The translations under genes were made by a program, and so were the position numbers. DNA of 36,733 bases from Candidatus Kapaibacterium sp. (GTDB lineage Bacteria > Bacteroidota > Ignavibacteria > Kapaibacteriales > UBA4661). Location: contig JALONG010000046.1 in the NCBI GenBank assembly GCA_025455065.1, positions 1 to 36,733 on the forward strand, in the 5' to 3' direction. This document shows, piece after piece, positions 8,689 to 15,157 of the stretch; the first letter of the stretch is position 1; each line of letters begins with the position of its first letter. The notes under the pieces are model-generated. The model did not search any database and was not told the DNA's origin. It saw only the letters and a list, made by a program, of their open reading frames with translations.

Positions 8689-9555
8689 ATGACCAAACAC
8701 TACCTTTCGCTTCGCTACGATGTGCCGGAAGAGCGCTTTGAAGATGCTTACACCGCATTAGCGGATGTGGAGCATCTCGGTATCGCCGAAGCACACGACG
8801 AAATAACAATTTGCCTACTCCACAATGGCAGCGCAGATTTCGCAACACAACAAGAAGCACGATTACAAGGGCTGTTTGAGCAATTCAATGTTCCGGCTAC
8901 CCTTGCGGAATCAACAATAATTCAAGAGGAAAATTGGAATAAAGAATGGGAAGACAGCATCGAACCCGTGTGGGTGAATGAACGCATCGTCATAACTCCT
9001 ACTTGGAAAAAAGACACCGTCAATGCCCCGCTTACACTTATCATTAATCCCCAAATGTCCTTTGGAACGGGACATCACGAAACAACCCGCATGGTTGCTG
9101 CCTTATTGGAGCAAAGCGTTCAAAAAGGTGATTTTTGGGTTGATGCCGGAACAGGAACGGGTGTACTGGCAATTTTAGCACTGAAATTAGGCGCAGAAAG
9201 AGTTTTTGCCTTTGATAATGACGAGTGGTCAGTAATGAATACAGATGAAAATTTTCATCACAACAGTATAACAGTTGATAGTGGCAAAAGTATCACTGTT
9301 ACACAATCTGACATCAATACTGTATCAATACCGTCATGCAACGGAATCACCGCAAACCTCCACAAAAATCTTTTAATTGGCAGTATGGCAAAATTCGCAC
9401 AAGCACTACGTGAAACCAATGGTATCCTTATTGTTTCCGGCTTATTACGGTACGACAAAGAAACCGTTATCAACGAAGCCGCCAACCACGGCTTTCAGCA
9501 TATTGAGACAAAGAGCGAGGGCGAATGGATTGCGATTAAATTCACTGTCTCATAA
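8689..9555 (+). CDS. prmA: Ribosomal protein L11 methyltransferase
   Basis: The 288-residue protein matches the usual PrmA length. It has the family motif INPQMSFGTGHHETTRM (about 123-139) and the SAM-binding motif DAGTGTGVLAI. PrmA trimethylates ribosomal protein L11 with S-adenosylmethionine. The N-terminal substrate-binding domain (about 1-100) contains NWNKEWEDSIEP, another PrmA hallmark. The motif-IV region reads TANLHKNLL where many homologues have NI after the Asn-preceding strand, a small deviation. The ATG at 8689 begins immediately before the conserved N-terminal strand. The next gene, on the same strand, is a Ppx/GppA phosphatase 67 bases downstream. Confidence 0.93.
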   Translation: MTKHYLSLRYDVPEERFEDAYTALADVEHLGIAEAHDEITICLLHNGSADFATQQEARLQGLFEQFNVPATLAESTIIQEENWNKEWEDSIEPVWVNERIVITPTWKKDTVNAPLTLIINPQMSFGTGHHETTRMVAALLEQSVQKGDFWVDAGTGTGVLAILALKLGAERVFAFDNDEWSVMNTDENFHHNSITVDSGKSITVTQSDINTVSIPSCNGITANLHKNLLIGSMAKFAQALRETNGILIVSGLLRYDKETVINEAANHGFQHIETKSEGEWIAIKFTVS

Positions 9556-9622
9556 CTATACCATTCTCAAATCCAACACTTTACATTACTGATACATATT
9601 GATAATAAATGAGTACACTTCT

Positions 9623-10570
9623 ATGAAAATAGCCTCTATTGACATCGGCACAAATACGCTCCTTATGGTGATTGGTGAACAAGTATCGCCCCAATCCGAT
9701 ATTGTTCCCTTGTATGACGAACACTCAATCGCACGACTTGGCGAAGGCGTTGATAAAACAGGACAAATTTCCGAAGAAGCCTTTGAACGCGCAGCAACAA
9801 TCGCAACCACATACCGCCTACTCTGCTCCCGCGAAGAAGTTCGTCATATCGAAGCGGTTGCAACAAGTGCGGTGCGGGATGCCGCCAATGGCGAAGATAT
9901 TTGCAAACGACTTTCTGCGATACTTGGGACTACCGTACAAACAATTAGCGGTGATGAAGAGGCTCGATTTTCTTTCATTGGTACAAGTGAATCAGAGAAA
10001 AAGTGTACAGTTGTAGATATTGGTGGAGGAAGCACGGAATATGTTACAGGTGAGAATAAAGTTATATTGCAGCGCATGAGCCTTCAAATAGGCGCTGTCC
10101 GCCTTCACGAGCGGTATTTGAAATCGCTTCCACCTTCTGAAGAAGCTGTAGCCAATGCCCGTGAAGAAATTCGCAGACATTTGGCACATCTTCCGCAAGG
10201 CAAGACTAAAGGCGAAGATACATTTACCGATAGAGGGCTTCAAACAGGAGAAATAGTCGGTGTTGGCGGTACGTTTACGACGTTGGCTGCTATTGACCTC
10301 AATCTACCCGTGTTTGATTCTGCTCGTGTTCACAATCATATCCTGAGCGCTCAGGCTGTAAGCCGCATTACGACCTATCTCTTGAGCAATTCCCTTGAAG
10401 AACTACTCAAAAATCCCGCTATTCACCCCAAACGAGCGGATATTTTGCCTGCCGGCACTCTTATTCTCGAAGAAACCTTGCGTTTTTTTGCAGCTGATTC
10501 GTGCAAAGCAAGTACCAAAGGCTTACGCTACGGCGTTCTTTATGATGCCTTTCAGCGCCTTCATTCGTAA
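9623..10570 (+). CDS. Ppx/GppA family phosphatase
   Basis: From the ATG at 9623 the product is 315 residues starting MKIASIDIGTNTLLMVIGE, the phosphate-1 motif of the ASKHA fold. Further family motifs are VATSAVRDAANG, VVDIGGGSTEY (phosphate-2) and VGVGGTFTTLAAI (adenosine region). Members hydrolyse inorganic polyphosphate or convert pppGpp to ppGpp. This short form, without the C-terminal HD domain of E. coli Ppx/GppA, does not reveal which. A TTG at 9599 would add eight residues before the conserved strand and is not chosen. It probably shares a transcript with prmA. Confidence 0.9.
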   Translation: MKIASIDIGTNTLLMVIGEQVSPQSDIVPLYDEHSIARLGEGVDKTGQISEEAFERAATIATTYRLLCSREEVRHIEAVATSAVRDAANGEDICKRLSAILGTTVQTISGDEEARFSFIGTSESEKKCTVVDIGGGSTEYVTGENKVILQRMSLQIGAVRLHERYLKSLPPSEEAVANAREEIRRHLAHLPQGKTKGEDTFTDRGLQTGEIVGVGGTFTTLAAIDLNLPVFDSARVHNHILSAQAVSRITTYLLSNSLEELLKNPAIHPKRADILPAGTLILEETLRFFAADSCKASTKGLRYGVLYDAFQRLHS

Positions 10571-10831
10571 CACAAGATTTATCATTTATCATCAAACTTG
10601 GTCGCCAATGCAAGGTTTTAAGAGCAATAGTCTGGACATTTTTTTTACGGCTCTCTGAAAATTTTGCCGAAAGCTGCATAAAACCTAGATTTCAAGCAAA
10701 AAACAGTATAACTTGAAACCCGCATAGAACCTAGGTTCTTCAAAAATGTCCAGACTATTGAAGAGGATAATTTTGTATATTCATCTTCTTGAACCAAGCA
10801 TTTACCTACTCTCTCACCAAGCCTCAACGCT
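10571..10831. other. Gap between the Ppx/GppA gene and the Uma2 pseudogene
   Basis: This 261-base stretch has no supported gene. Its main content is the MITE-like element at 10625-10760. The 71 bases after it are AT-rich (TTTTGTATATTCATC at about 10771-10785) and may hold the Uma2 promoter. Overlapping frames on both strands run through the element but show no protein family features. Confidence 0.6.
10625..10760. mobile_element. MITE-like element with 19-bp terminal inverted repeats and AAGAG duplication
   Basis: The ends are perfect inverted repeats: CAATAGTCTGGACATTTTT at 10625-10643 and its exact complement at 10742-10760. The 5-base word AAGAG directly flanks both ends (10620-10624 and 10761-10765), as expected for a target-site duplication. 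The 136-bp element has no credible coding capacity. Its interior has a second imperfect symmetry: CCTAG...TTTCAAG near 10685-10697 opposite CTTGAAA...CCTAGG near 10711-10735, with GCATAAAACCTAG and GCATAGAACCTAG as near-direct repeats. The transposase that would mobilise it is not in the window, and the family is unknown to me. It ends 71 bases before the start of the frameshifted Uma2 gene. Confidence 0.8.
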
Positions 10832-11598
10832 ATGGAAGCACTTCTTTCCAAAGAGATGTTCCCCGCTATGCGGAATATCGTTACGGAGGACGACGAACCG
10901 GTGGGCAATATTTTTTCTGAAAACAGCAGCGACTTCTTACCGAGACGCTCAACACTGGATGGGACAGCAAAGGACGCACGTTCTTTACGGCTGCCAATGT
11001 GGGTATTTTTTACGCCATTCACGAACCGCCGCTTGTGCCGGATGTTTTTGTCAGCATGGACGTTCAACCCCGCGAAGAATGGGAGGATAAAGACCGTCGC
11101 ACGTATTTTTGCTGGGACTTCGGCAAACCGCCGGAAATTGCCGTTGAAATCATTTCTAATCGCAAAAGCGGCGAACTCACGCGAAAACTCCGCGATTATG
11201 CACGGCTCAACGTTTGGTATTATATCGTTTTCGACCCATTTGGCGATCTCAAAAAAGAACTTGGCGGTGATAATTTTCGCCTGTACGAACTGCATCACAG
11301 CGCCTATTCGCCGATGAATGATTTTTGGATGGAAGAAATCGGCTTAGGAATACGCCTTTGGGAAGGAGAATACGAAGGCTGGCACGCTCCATGGCTGCGG
11401 TGGTGTGATGAACGAGGAAACCTCATTCCAACGGGTAAAGAGCGTTCGGAACAGGAAAAAACCAGAGCAGAACAAGAAAAACTTAGAGCAGAACAGGAAA
11501 AAGTTCGCGCCGACAACGCCGAAGCGAAGGCACAGCTTTTTGCAGAAAAACTTCGTGAACTCGGCATCAATCCGGACACACTAAAAAGTACAGGTTAA
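10832..11598 (+). pseudogene. Uma2-family (DUF820) putative endonuclease, frameshifted
   Basis: Two overlapping frames together encode one protein. From the ATG at 10832 the first frame reads MEALLSKEMFPAMRNIVTED and continues through DDEPVGNIFSEN. From about 10915-10923 the family sequence continues in the -1 frame (QQRLLTETLNTGWDSKGRTF) to the stop at 11598. A single missing A in the GAAAACAG stretch explains the shift. The fused product has the PD-(D/E)XK pattern of Uma2 proteins (VPDVFVSMD, then PEIAVEIISNRKSGE). It ends in a Glu/Gln-rich coiled coil made of three 7-residue repeats. Uma2 proteins are numerous in cyanobacteria and some Bacteroidota and have no firmly established role. A sequencing error is possible. 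The gene lies between two MITE-like elements. Confidence 0.8.
11449..11511 (+). repeat. Three 21-bp in-frame repeats in the Uma2 C-terminus
   Basis: Three consecutive 21-base units encode EQEKTRA, EQEKLRA and EQEKVRA. They form a heptad coiled-coil tail on the Uma2-like product. The unit length is a multiple of three, so copy-number change would keep the frame. Confidence 0.75.
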
Positions 11599-11618
11599 GA
11601 ACTACAACGTATTAAAGT

Positions 11619-11732
11619 TAGAACTTTCGCAAAAACAATTCACAATGGGCTAAAGCCCATTGTTAAACAATGACTTACGCAACAAGGGGTTTCAACCCCT
11701 TGCCTCAAAAGTATGGTTTTGCGAAAGTCCTA
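11619..11732. mobile_element. MITE-like element with 16-bp TIRs, two internal hairpins and AAAGT duplication
   Basis: The left end TAGAACTTTCGCAAAA (11619-11634) matches the complement of the right end (11717-11732) at 15 of 16 positions. AAAGT flanks both sides (11614-11618 and 11733-11737), consistent with a 5-bp target duplication. Inside are two perfect hairpins: ACAATGGGC/GCCCATTGT at 11642-11663 with a TAAA loop, and CAAGGGGT/ACCCCTTG at 11683-11702 with a TTCA loop. A third TIR-like word, GACTTACGCAA, sits near 11672-11682. There is no coding capacity. Hairpin-bearing elements of this shape are usually dispersed in many copies; that is an inference here because only one copy is visible. 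Confidence 0.75.
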
Positions 11733-11752
11733 AAAGTACAAGAATCAAGAAT

Positions 11753-11797
11753 AAAGCCGTTCAATCGCTTGTAAACTCAAGCATTGAACGGCTTTTT
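11753..11797 (+). terminator. Strong Rho-independent terminator after the Uma2 region
   Basis: A 13-bp stem (AAAGCCGTTCAAT at 11753-11765 with its complement at 11783-11795) is extended by an inner GCTTG/CAAGC stem. On the plus strand it ends in a T-run at 11793-11797. The AIM24 family gene on the opposite strand ends at 11825, so the hairpin lies between convergent genes and may stop transcription from both sides, though the T-run favours the plus strand. Confidence 0.8.
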
Positions 11798-11824
11798 CAT
11801 ACAATTTCTTACGGAATCACCGCG

Positions 11825-12496
11825 TCATTTTTCACCTGCCAAACCACGAATCAACTGCGCAAACGCGCTCAAATTGCGGGTTTGATACCATAATGTTCCA
11901 TATCCGCGAAACCGACACACAAGCCCCTCGCCGGAAGCAAGACTAGACCAAATACTTTTCGAGGCAAGCTGCACATCGTATTGCAGCGTATCTTCAAAAG
12001 CGACGATATGCCCGCTATCCACGATAAAACCTTCGTCCGGCTCAATCGTCTTTTCAATAATCGCTCCGTAAGAATTCAAAAATACCAAACCGTGACCGGA
12101 AATTTTTGAGAGGAATAAGCCCTCACCCCCCAACCAAGATTTCAATGAACCTTGCGTAGAAACAGTAAGTTGTGGATCTCCGGCAAGATACGCACCTCCT
12201 TGAGCAAAAATCGTGTTTCCATGTAACTCAAAAGGTAAAATATCCCCCGGTGCCGACGGAGCAAGTACCAACTCACCACCACCGGATTCTGCCGTGTACA
12301 GCGAGGCAAAGAGCGATTCACCACCAATCGCGGCTTTTATTGACCCCAAAATACCCTTGCCACTACCTGCCGTTTTTAAGCCTATTGTTGGCGACATTGC
12401 TATCATCGCCCCTGATTCTGCCTTGAAAGATTCTCCCTGCCGAAGGTAAATAGTCAAGGTTGTAAAAACAGGACTGTTGTCAATTTCATAGTTCAT
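11825..12496 (-). CDS. AIM24 family protein (TIGR00266 type)
   Basis: The 223-residue protein is rich in beta strands and Gly and carries family features: an early QGESFKAESGAMIAMSP segment (about 20-36), GGESLFASLYTA (about 58-69), GDILPFEL, a QGGAYLAGDPQL turn, GGEGLFLSKISGHG and SGHIVAFE. The family forms a double beta-helix-like fold found from bacteria to yeast mitochondria (AIM24). Its bacterial role is not established. The length matches typical bacterial members (about 220-260). It lies downstream of the lysozyme-like lipoprotein gene on the same strand, with an 81-base gap holding a strong hairpin. Confidence 0.87.
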   Translation of the reverse strand: MNYEIDNSPVFTTLTIYLRQGESFKAESGAMIAMSPTIGLKTAGSGKGILGSIKAAIGGESLFASLYTAESGGGELVLAPSAPGDILPFELHGNTIFAQGGAYLAGDPQLTVSTQGSLKSWLGGEGLFLSKISGHGLVFLNSYGAIIEKTIEPDEGFIVDSGHIVAFEDTLQYDVQLASKSIWSSLASGEGLVCRFRGYGTLWYQTRNLSAFAQLIRGLAGEK

Positions 12497-12527
12497 ATTT
12501 TTACTGATTTATATGTATTTTGCATAG

Positions 12528-12557
12528 GTGATACAGTATAAAATAATACTGAATCAC
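12528..12557. repeat. Hairpin with ATACAGTAT-type core between lysozyme-like and AIM24 genes
   Basis: Arms GTGATACAGTAT (12528-12539) and ATACTGAATCAC (12546-12557) pair at 11 of 12 positions around a 6-base AT loop. No T-run follows on the minus strand, so a classical terminator is doubtful. The arm contains ATACAGTAT, which recurs at 12585-12593 and, as ATACTGTAT, at 7969-7977. Confidence 0.6.
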
Positions 12558-12577
12558 TGTTTTATATTTCGATTAAT

Positions 12578-13513
12578 TTACTTCATACAGTATGTTTTTA
12601 TGCGTCGTTTCCATCCGGGCAGCCAGCGATGTTCGTTGCGTTCGGGTGGTGCGTTTTCAACGCGCTCAGTTAAACGAGCTTCGGCTGATGCGGCAAATTC
12701 TCGAAGCGCTTCTTTGCCTTCTTCTTTGCCGTTCATTCCCTGCAAAACCTGTAATAATCCCCAGCCTCGATGCCCATAATGCTCGGAGGTGCGAATCCCC
12801 TCACCTTTGAAGTTCACGTAATCCGCAAGCACATACAACCCCATTGGCGCAGTGGCAACACGATAGAACTGTGATTTAATGCGCTCTCTGTCTTCTTCCT
12901 GCGCAGCATTTAGCATCTTAGGCAGTGACGCTTCCAAACGATTTGCGATGTACCGTGCTTGAATACTGACCGTTGAAGCAAGCATCGTTCGAAGTTCACG
13001 CATTTCCTCGCTTTGCTGCGCCGCCTGAAATTCCTCGCGTGTTTGCCAAGGACACGTGCGCTCGCCTCGTGCAAACGCATTTTTGAGCCATTCGGGAACA
13101 TAATTTACCCCCTGTTCATGCGCCATAAGCGCATCAACGAGTTGAGGAAATGCCTCACCAAAAGGCGCTGTACAACCAGCAGGAAACCAGATAAAATGCC
13201 CAATGCCCAACGAAGCAAATTCTTCCCCTTTATTCCATGACGTTAAGCCCTCAATGCTGCCTCTGCACTCGTTTTTCCAGATTTTGTAACCGATAGCCAG
13301 CGCTTCGTCATCATCTAAGACCAACGGTAATTTGCTTAATTTTTTTGAGGGTGAGTTTTTTGCAATAGCGTCAATAGAATTAGAAGAAGTATTCGTTGAT
13401 GCCTGATTTGGCAGCGATGACGTTGAAGCGCAGGCACTCCAAAGAAGAGCGCTTATACTGCTTCCGGCAGCCCATTGGACGGCTTTGCGGGTAAATCGTG
13501 GGTGTTTCTGCAT
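12578..13513 (-). CDS. Putative lipoprotein with lysozyme-like motif, unknown function
   Basis: The 311-residue protein begins with a basic, then hydrophobic leader ending SALLWSAC-AS near residue 28. This looks like a lipoprotein signal, although Trp at -3 is unusual. After a Ser/Asn-rich linker the folded part starts near residue 65. The segment from Glu in WKNECRGSIEGL to FASLGIGHF (about 84-110) recalls the catalytic Glu and GxGH turn of GH24 phage-type lysozymes, and is followed by FIWFPAG. The rest is helical (RERIKSQFYR, YGHRGWGLLQVLQGM). A peptidoglycan-cleaving role is a guess from that one motif. I know similar uncharacterised proteins in Proteobacteria but no name. A RodZ-like gene lies upstream on the same strand, separated by a terminator. 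Confidence 0.7.
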   Translation of the reverse strand: MQKHPRFTRKAVQWAAGSSISALLWSACASTSSLPNQASTNTSSNSIDAIAKNSPSKKLSKLPLVLDDDEALAIGYKIWKNECRGSIEGLTSWNKGEEFASLGIGHFIWFPAGCTAPFGEAFPQLVDALMAHEQGVNYVPEWLKNAFARGERTCPWQTREEFQAAQQSEEMRELRTMLASTVSIQARYIANRLEASLPKMLNAAQEEDRERIKSQFYRVATAPMGLYVLADYVNFKGEGIRTSEHYGHRGWGLLQVLQGMNGKEEGKEALREFAASAEARLTERVENAPPERNEHRWLPGWKRRIKTYCMK

Positions 13514-13577
13514 ACAATAATGATAAGAATATGAATAACAATTATTTACAGAAATATATTCATTGCGAACTCAGAAA

Positions 13578-13619
13578 CAAAAAGCGGAAGCACTTTACCC
13601 CCCGGCAAGGACTTCCGCT
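13578..13619 (-). terminator. Rho-independent terminator after the RodZ-like gene
   Basis: On the minus strand a stem AGCGGAAG (complement of 13612-13619) pairs with CTTCCGCT (complement of 13583-13590). A run of five T follows (complement of 13578-13582). It lies about 45 bases after the stop of the gene ending at 13665. The loop is G-rich (GCCGGGGGG). Confidence 0.78.
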
Positions 13620-13664
13620 ACTTTGCGTTTCTATGAAAAATAGTCGTCAAGCGAGTTTCGAGAA

Positions 13665-14909
13665 TTATTGCTCCGGAGAGTATTCATGCGGCATTGTGCT
13701 TGGAATATCATGCGGAACGTTAGGCAATTTGGGCATTTCTACGGGAACAAGCACTTGCGCTGCCCCTGCCTTTGAAGCCTTCCACGATGCTGAAGGATTC
13801 ATCATCGCTACTTGTAGCGGTGCGTGAACAGGATTGGAACGAAGTTCAACCGTGCTGATTTCAAGTACGCCGGAGCGCAATCGCGGACTCAGCAAGGACA
13901 ATTTCATCGCTATAAGGCGCATGGTTACTCGTTTTTTTGCTGACTGAACATCGCCAATCGAAATGGTTTCTACACCTTCAACCAAAATGCCTGCTTTGGC
14001 ATTTGGCATATTCGCCACAGCGCTAGGCTGAAAACGATTCTGCTCAATAGATACCTCACTAATCGTGCCAATTTCTTGCTGCTCCGCCGTATTTTTTTCT
14101 TCTGGTATTCTCGCCAACATTTCCGATGCGATACTGGAGACGGAGCGACGTGATGCGTCGTACCCTGCAGACATTTTGTCACGAGGTGAAAGGTCATCAA
14201 CCGCATGAACAAGTGCATCGCCGACGGCGTAGCTCACTGCCGCTCCGTGTTTAACGGCGAATGTCTGTACAGCCGCTAAATCCACATTCATAAGTGAGGA
14301 AAGCTGCACTGTGCGCATTTCATCGTTTGTGCTTACCGCCTCATTTGAAGAGCGTTTTTGCGCATTGTGTTCTACCGAAAGCCTATTTTGTGCCGTTTCG
14401 CCGGAGAGTTCGGCAAATGGTGTTCCGCGCATTTCCAACGGTGTTGCGACAAAACGGGTTGCAAGTGCCGTACCAAGTGCAGCGCCGCCGTTATGCCCCA
14501 CAGACCAGCCCAGTACACACGTTACAAGCAGTACAAGTGCTTTCATTGCGTGTTTTCCGGCGAACTTGCTCACACGCTTCATAAACGCAGGATGCAGCGC
14601 ATCGTACTCCTCTTGCAGTTGAGTTGTCGCAATTTGCTGTAAAGTACGTGCATACAGGCTTCCCGTCAAGTGTTCGTGCTGCGGAAGAGTTGTTTTGAAG
14701 GACTCTGCGAGTTTATAGTGCGAAACACCGAGAAAATCGCTGTACACCGGCAAAAACGCTTGCATATATTCTGCCGGAAAGCGCTCAAATGCGTCATTTT
14801 CCATTGCAATAATGGCACTTTCACGAATCCGAACAAAATAACGAATATCACTCACCGACAAGCGACGCTCTTCTCTGGCGAGGCGCAGAAGTGTTCCGGG
14901 GGTAAACAT
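13665..14909 (-). CDS. RodZ-like helix-turn-helix membrane protein
   Basis: Residues 1-70 form the HTH_25 domain of RodZ proteins (GTLLRLAREERRLSVSDIRYFVRIRESAIIAMENDAFERFPA), with the typical YMQAFLPVYSDFLG helix after it. One membrane segment lies at about 121-141 (AMKALVLLVTCVLGWSVGH). The remaining 270 residues would be periplasmic and are low in obvious family features. Residues about 340-400 (RLIAMKLSLLSPRLRSGVLEISTVEL) could be the beta-rich domain seen in RodZ. RodZ links MreB to the elongasome and helps set rod shape. The match rests on the N-terminal domain and topology only, so a different HTH membrane protein remains possible. It is divergent from the heparinase-like gene. Confidence 0.72.
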   Translation of the reverse strand: MFTPGTLLRLAREERRLSVSDIRYFVRIRESAIIAMENDAFERFPAEYMQAFLPVYSDFLGVSHYKLAESFKTTLPQHEHLTGSLYARTLQQIATTQLQEEYDALHPAFMKRVSKFAGKHAMKALVLLVTCVLGWSVGHNGGAALGTALATRFVATPLEMRGTPFAELSGETAQNRLSVEHNAQKRSSNEAVSTNDEMRTVQLSSLMNVDLAAVQTFAVKHGAAVSYAVGDALVHAVDDLSPRDKMSAGYDASRRSVSSIASEMLARIPEEKNTAEQQEIGTISEVSIEQNRFQPSAVANMPNAKAGILVEGVETISIGDVQSAKKRVTMRLIAMKLSLLSPRLRSGVLEISTVELRSNPVHAPLQVAMMNPSASWKASKAGAAQVLVPVEMPKLPNVPHDIPSTMPHEYSPEQ

Positions 14910-15157
14910 GGCGAAGTTCCTTGAAATTGTTAGTGTGATGTTGTGTTCTTGTGTAAGTTTGTCGTTGGCATTTATTCCTAAGCGGTATCGTTGATAGAAT
15001 AAGCGCTGAAGGGACTTTTTGCATTACTGCCAATCTCCCAATCAATAATGCAATTTTCATGCCGTAATTTTCTCAAAACACCCCTCAAGACCGCATAAAA
15101 CCTTGCTTCGCATAAAGCATTACATTCAATAATTCTCCCAACATCTTGAATTTGAAT

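Noticed and set aside
10905-10925. Programmed -1 frameshift in the Uma2 gene
   Set aside because: No convincing slippery heptamer with a downstream structure was seen; a simple base loss explains the data.
10645-11298. 217-residue minus-strand frame over the MITE and Uma2 region
   Set aside because: It is antisense to the Uma2 gene and crosses the inverted repeats; no domain or motif.
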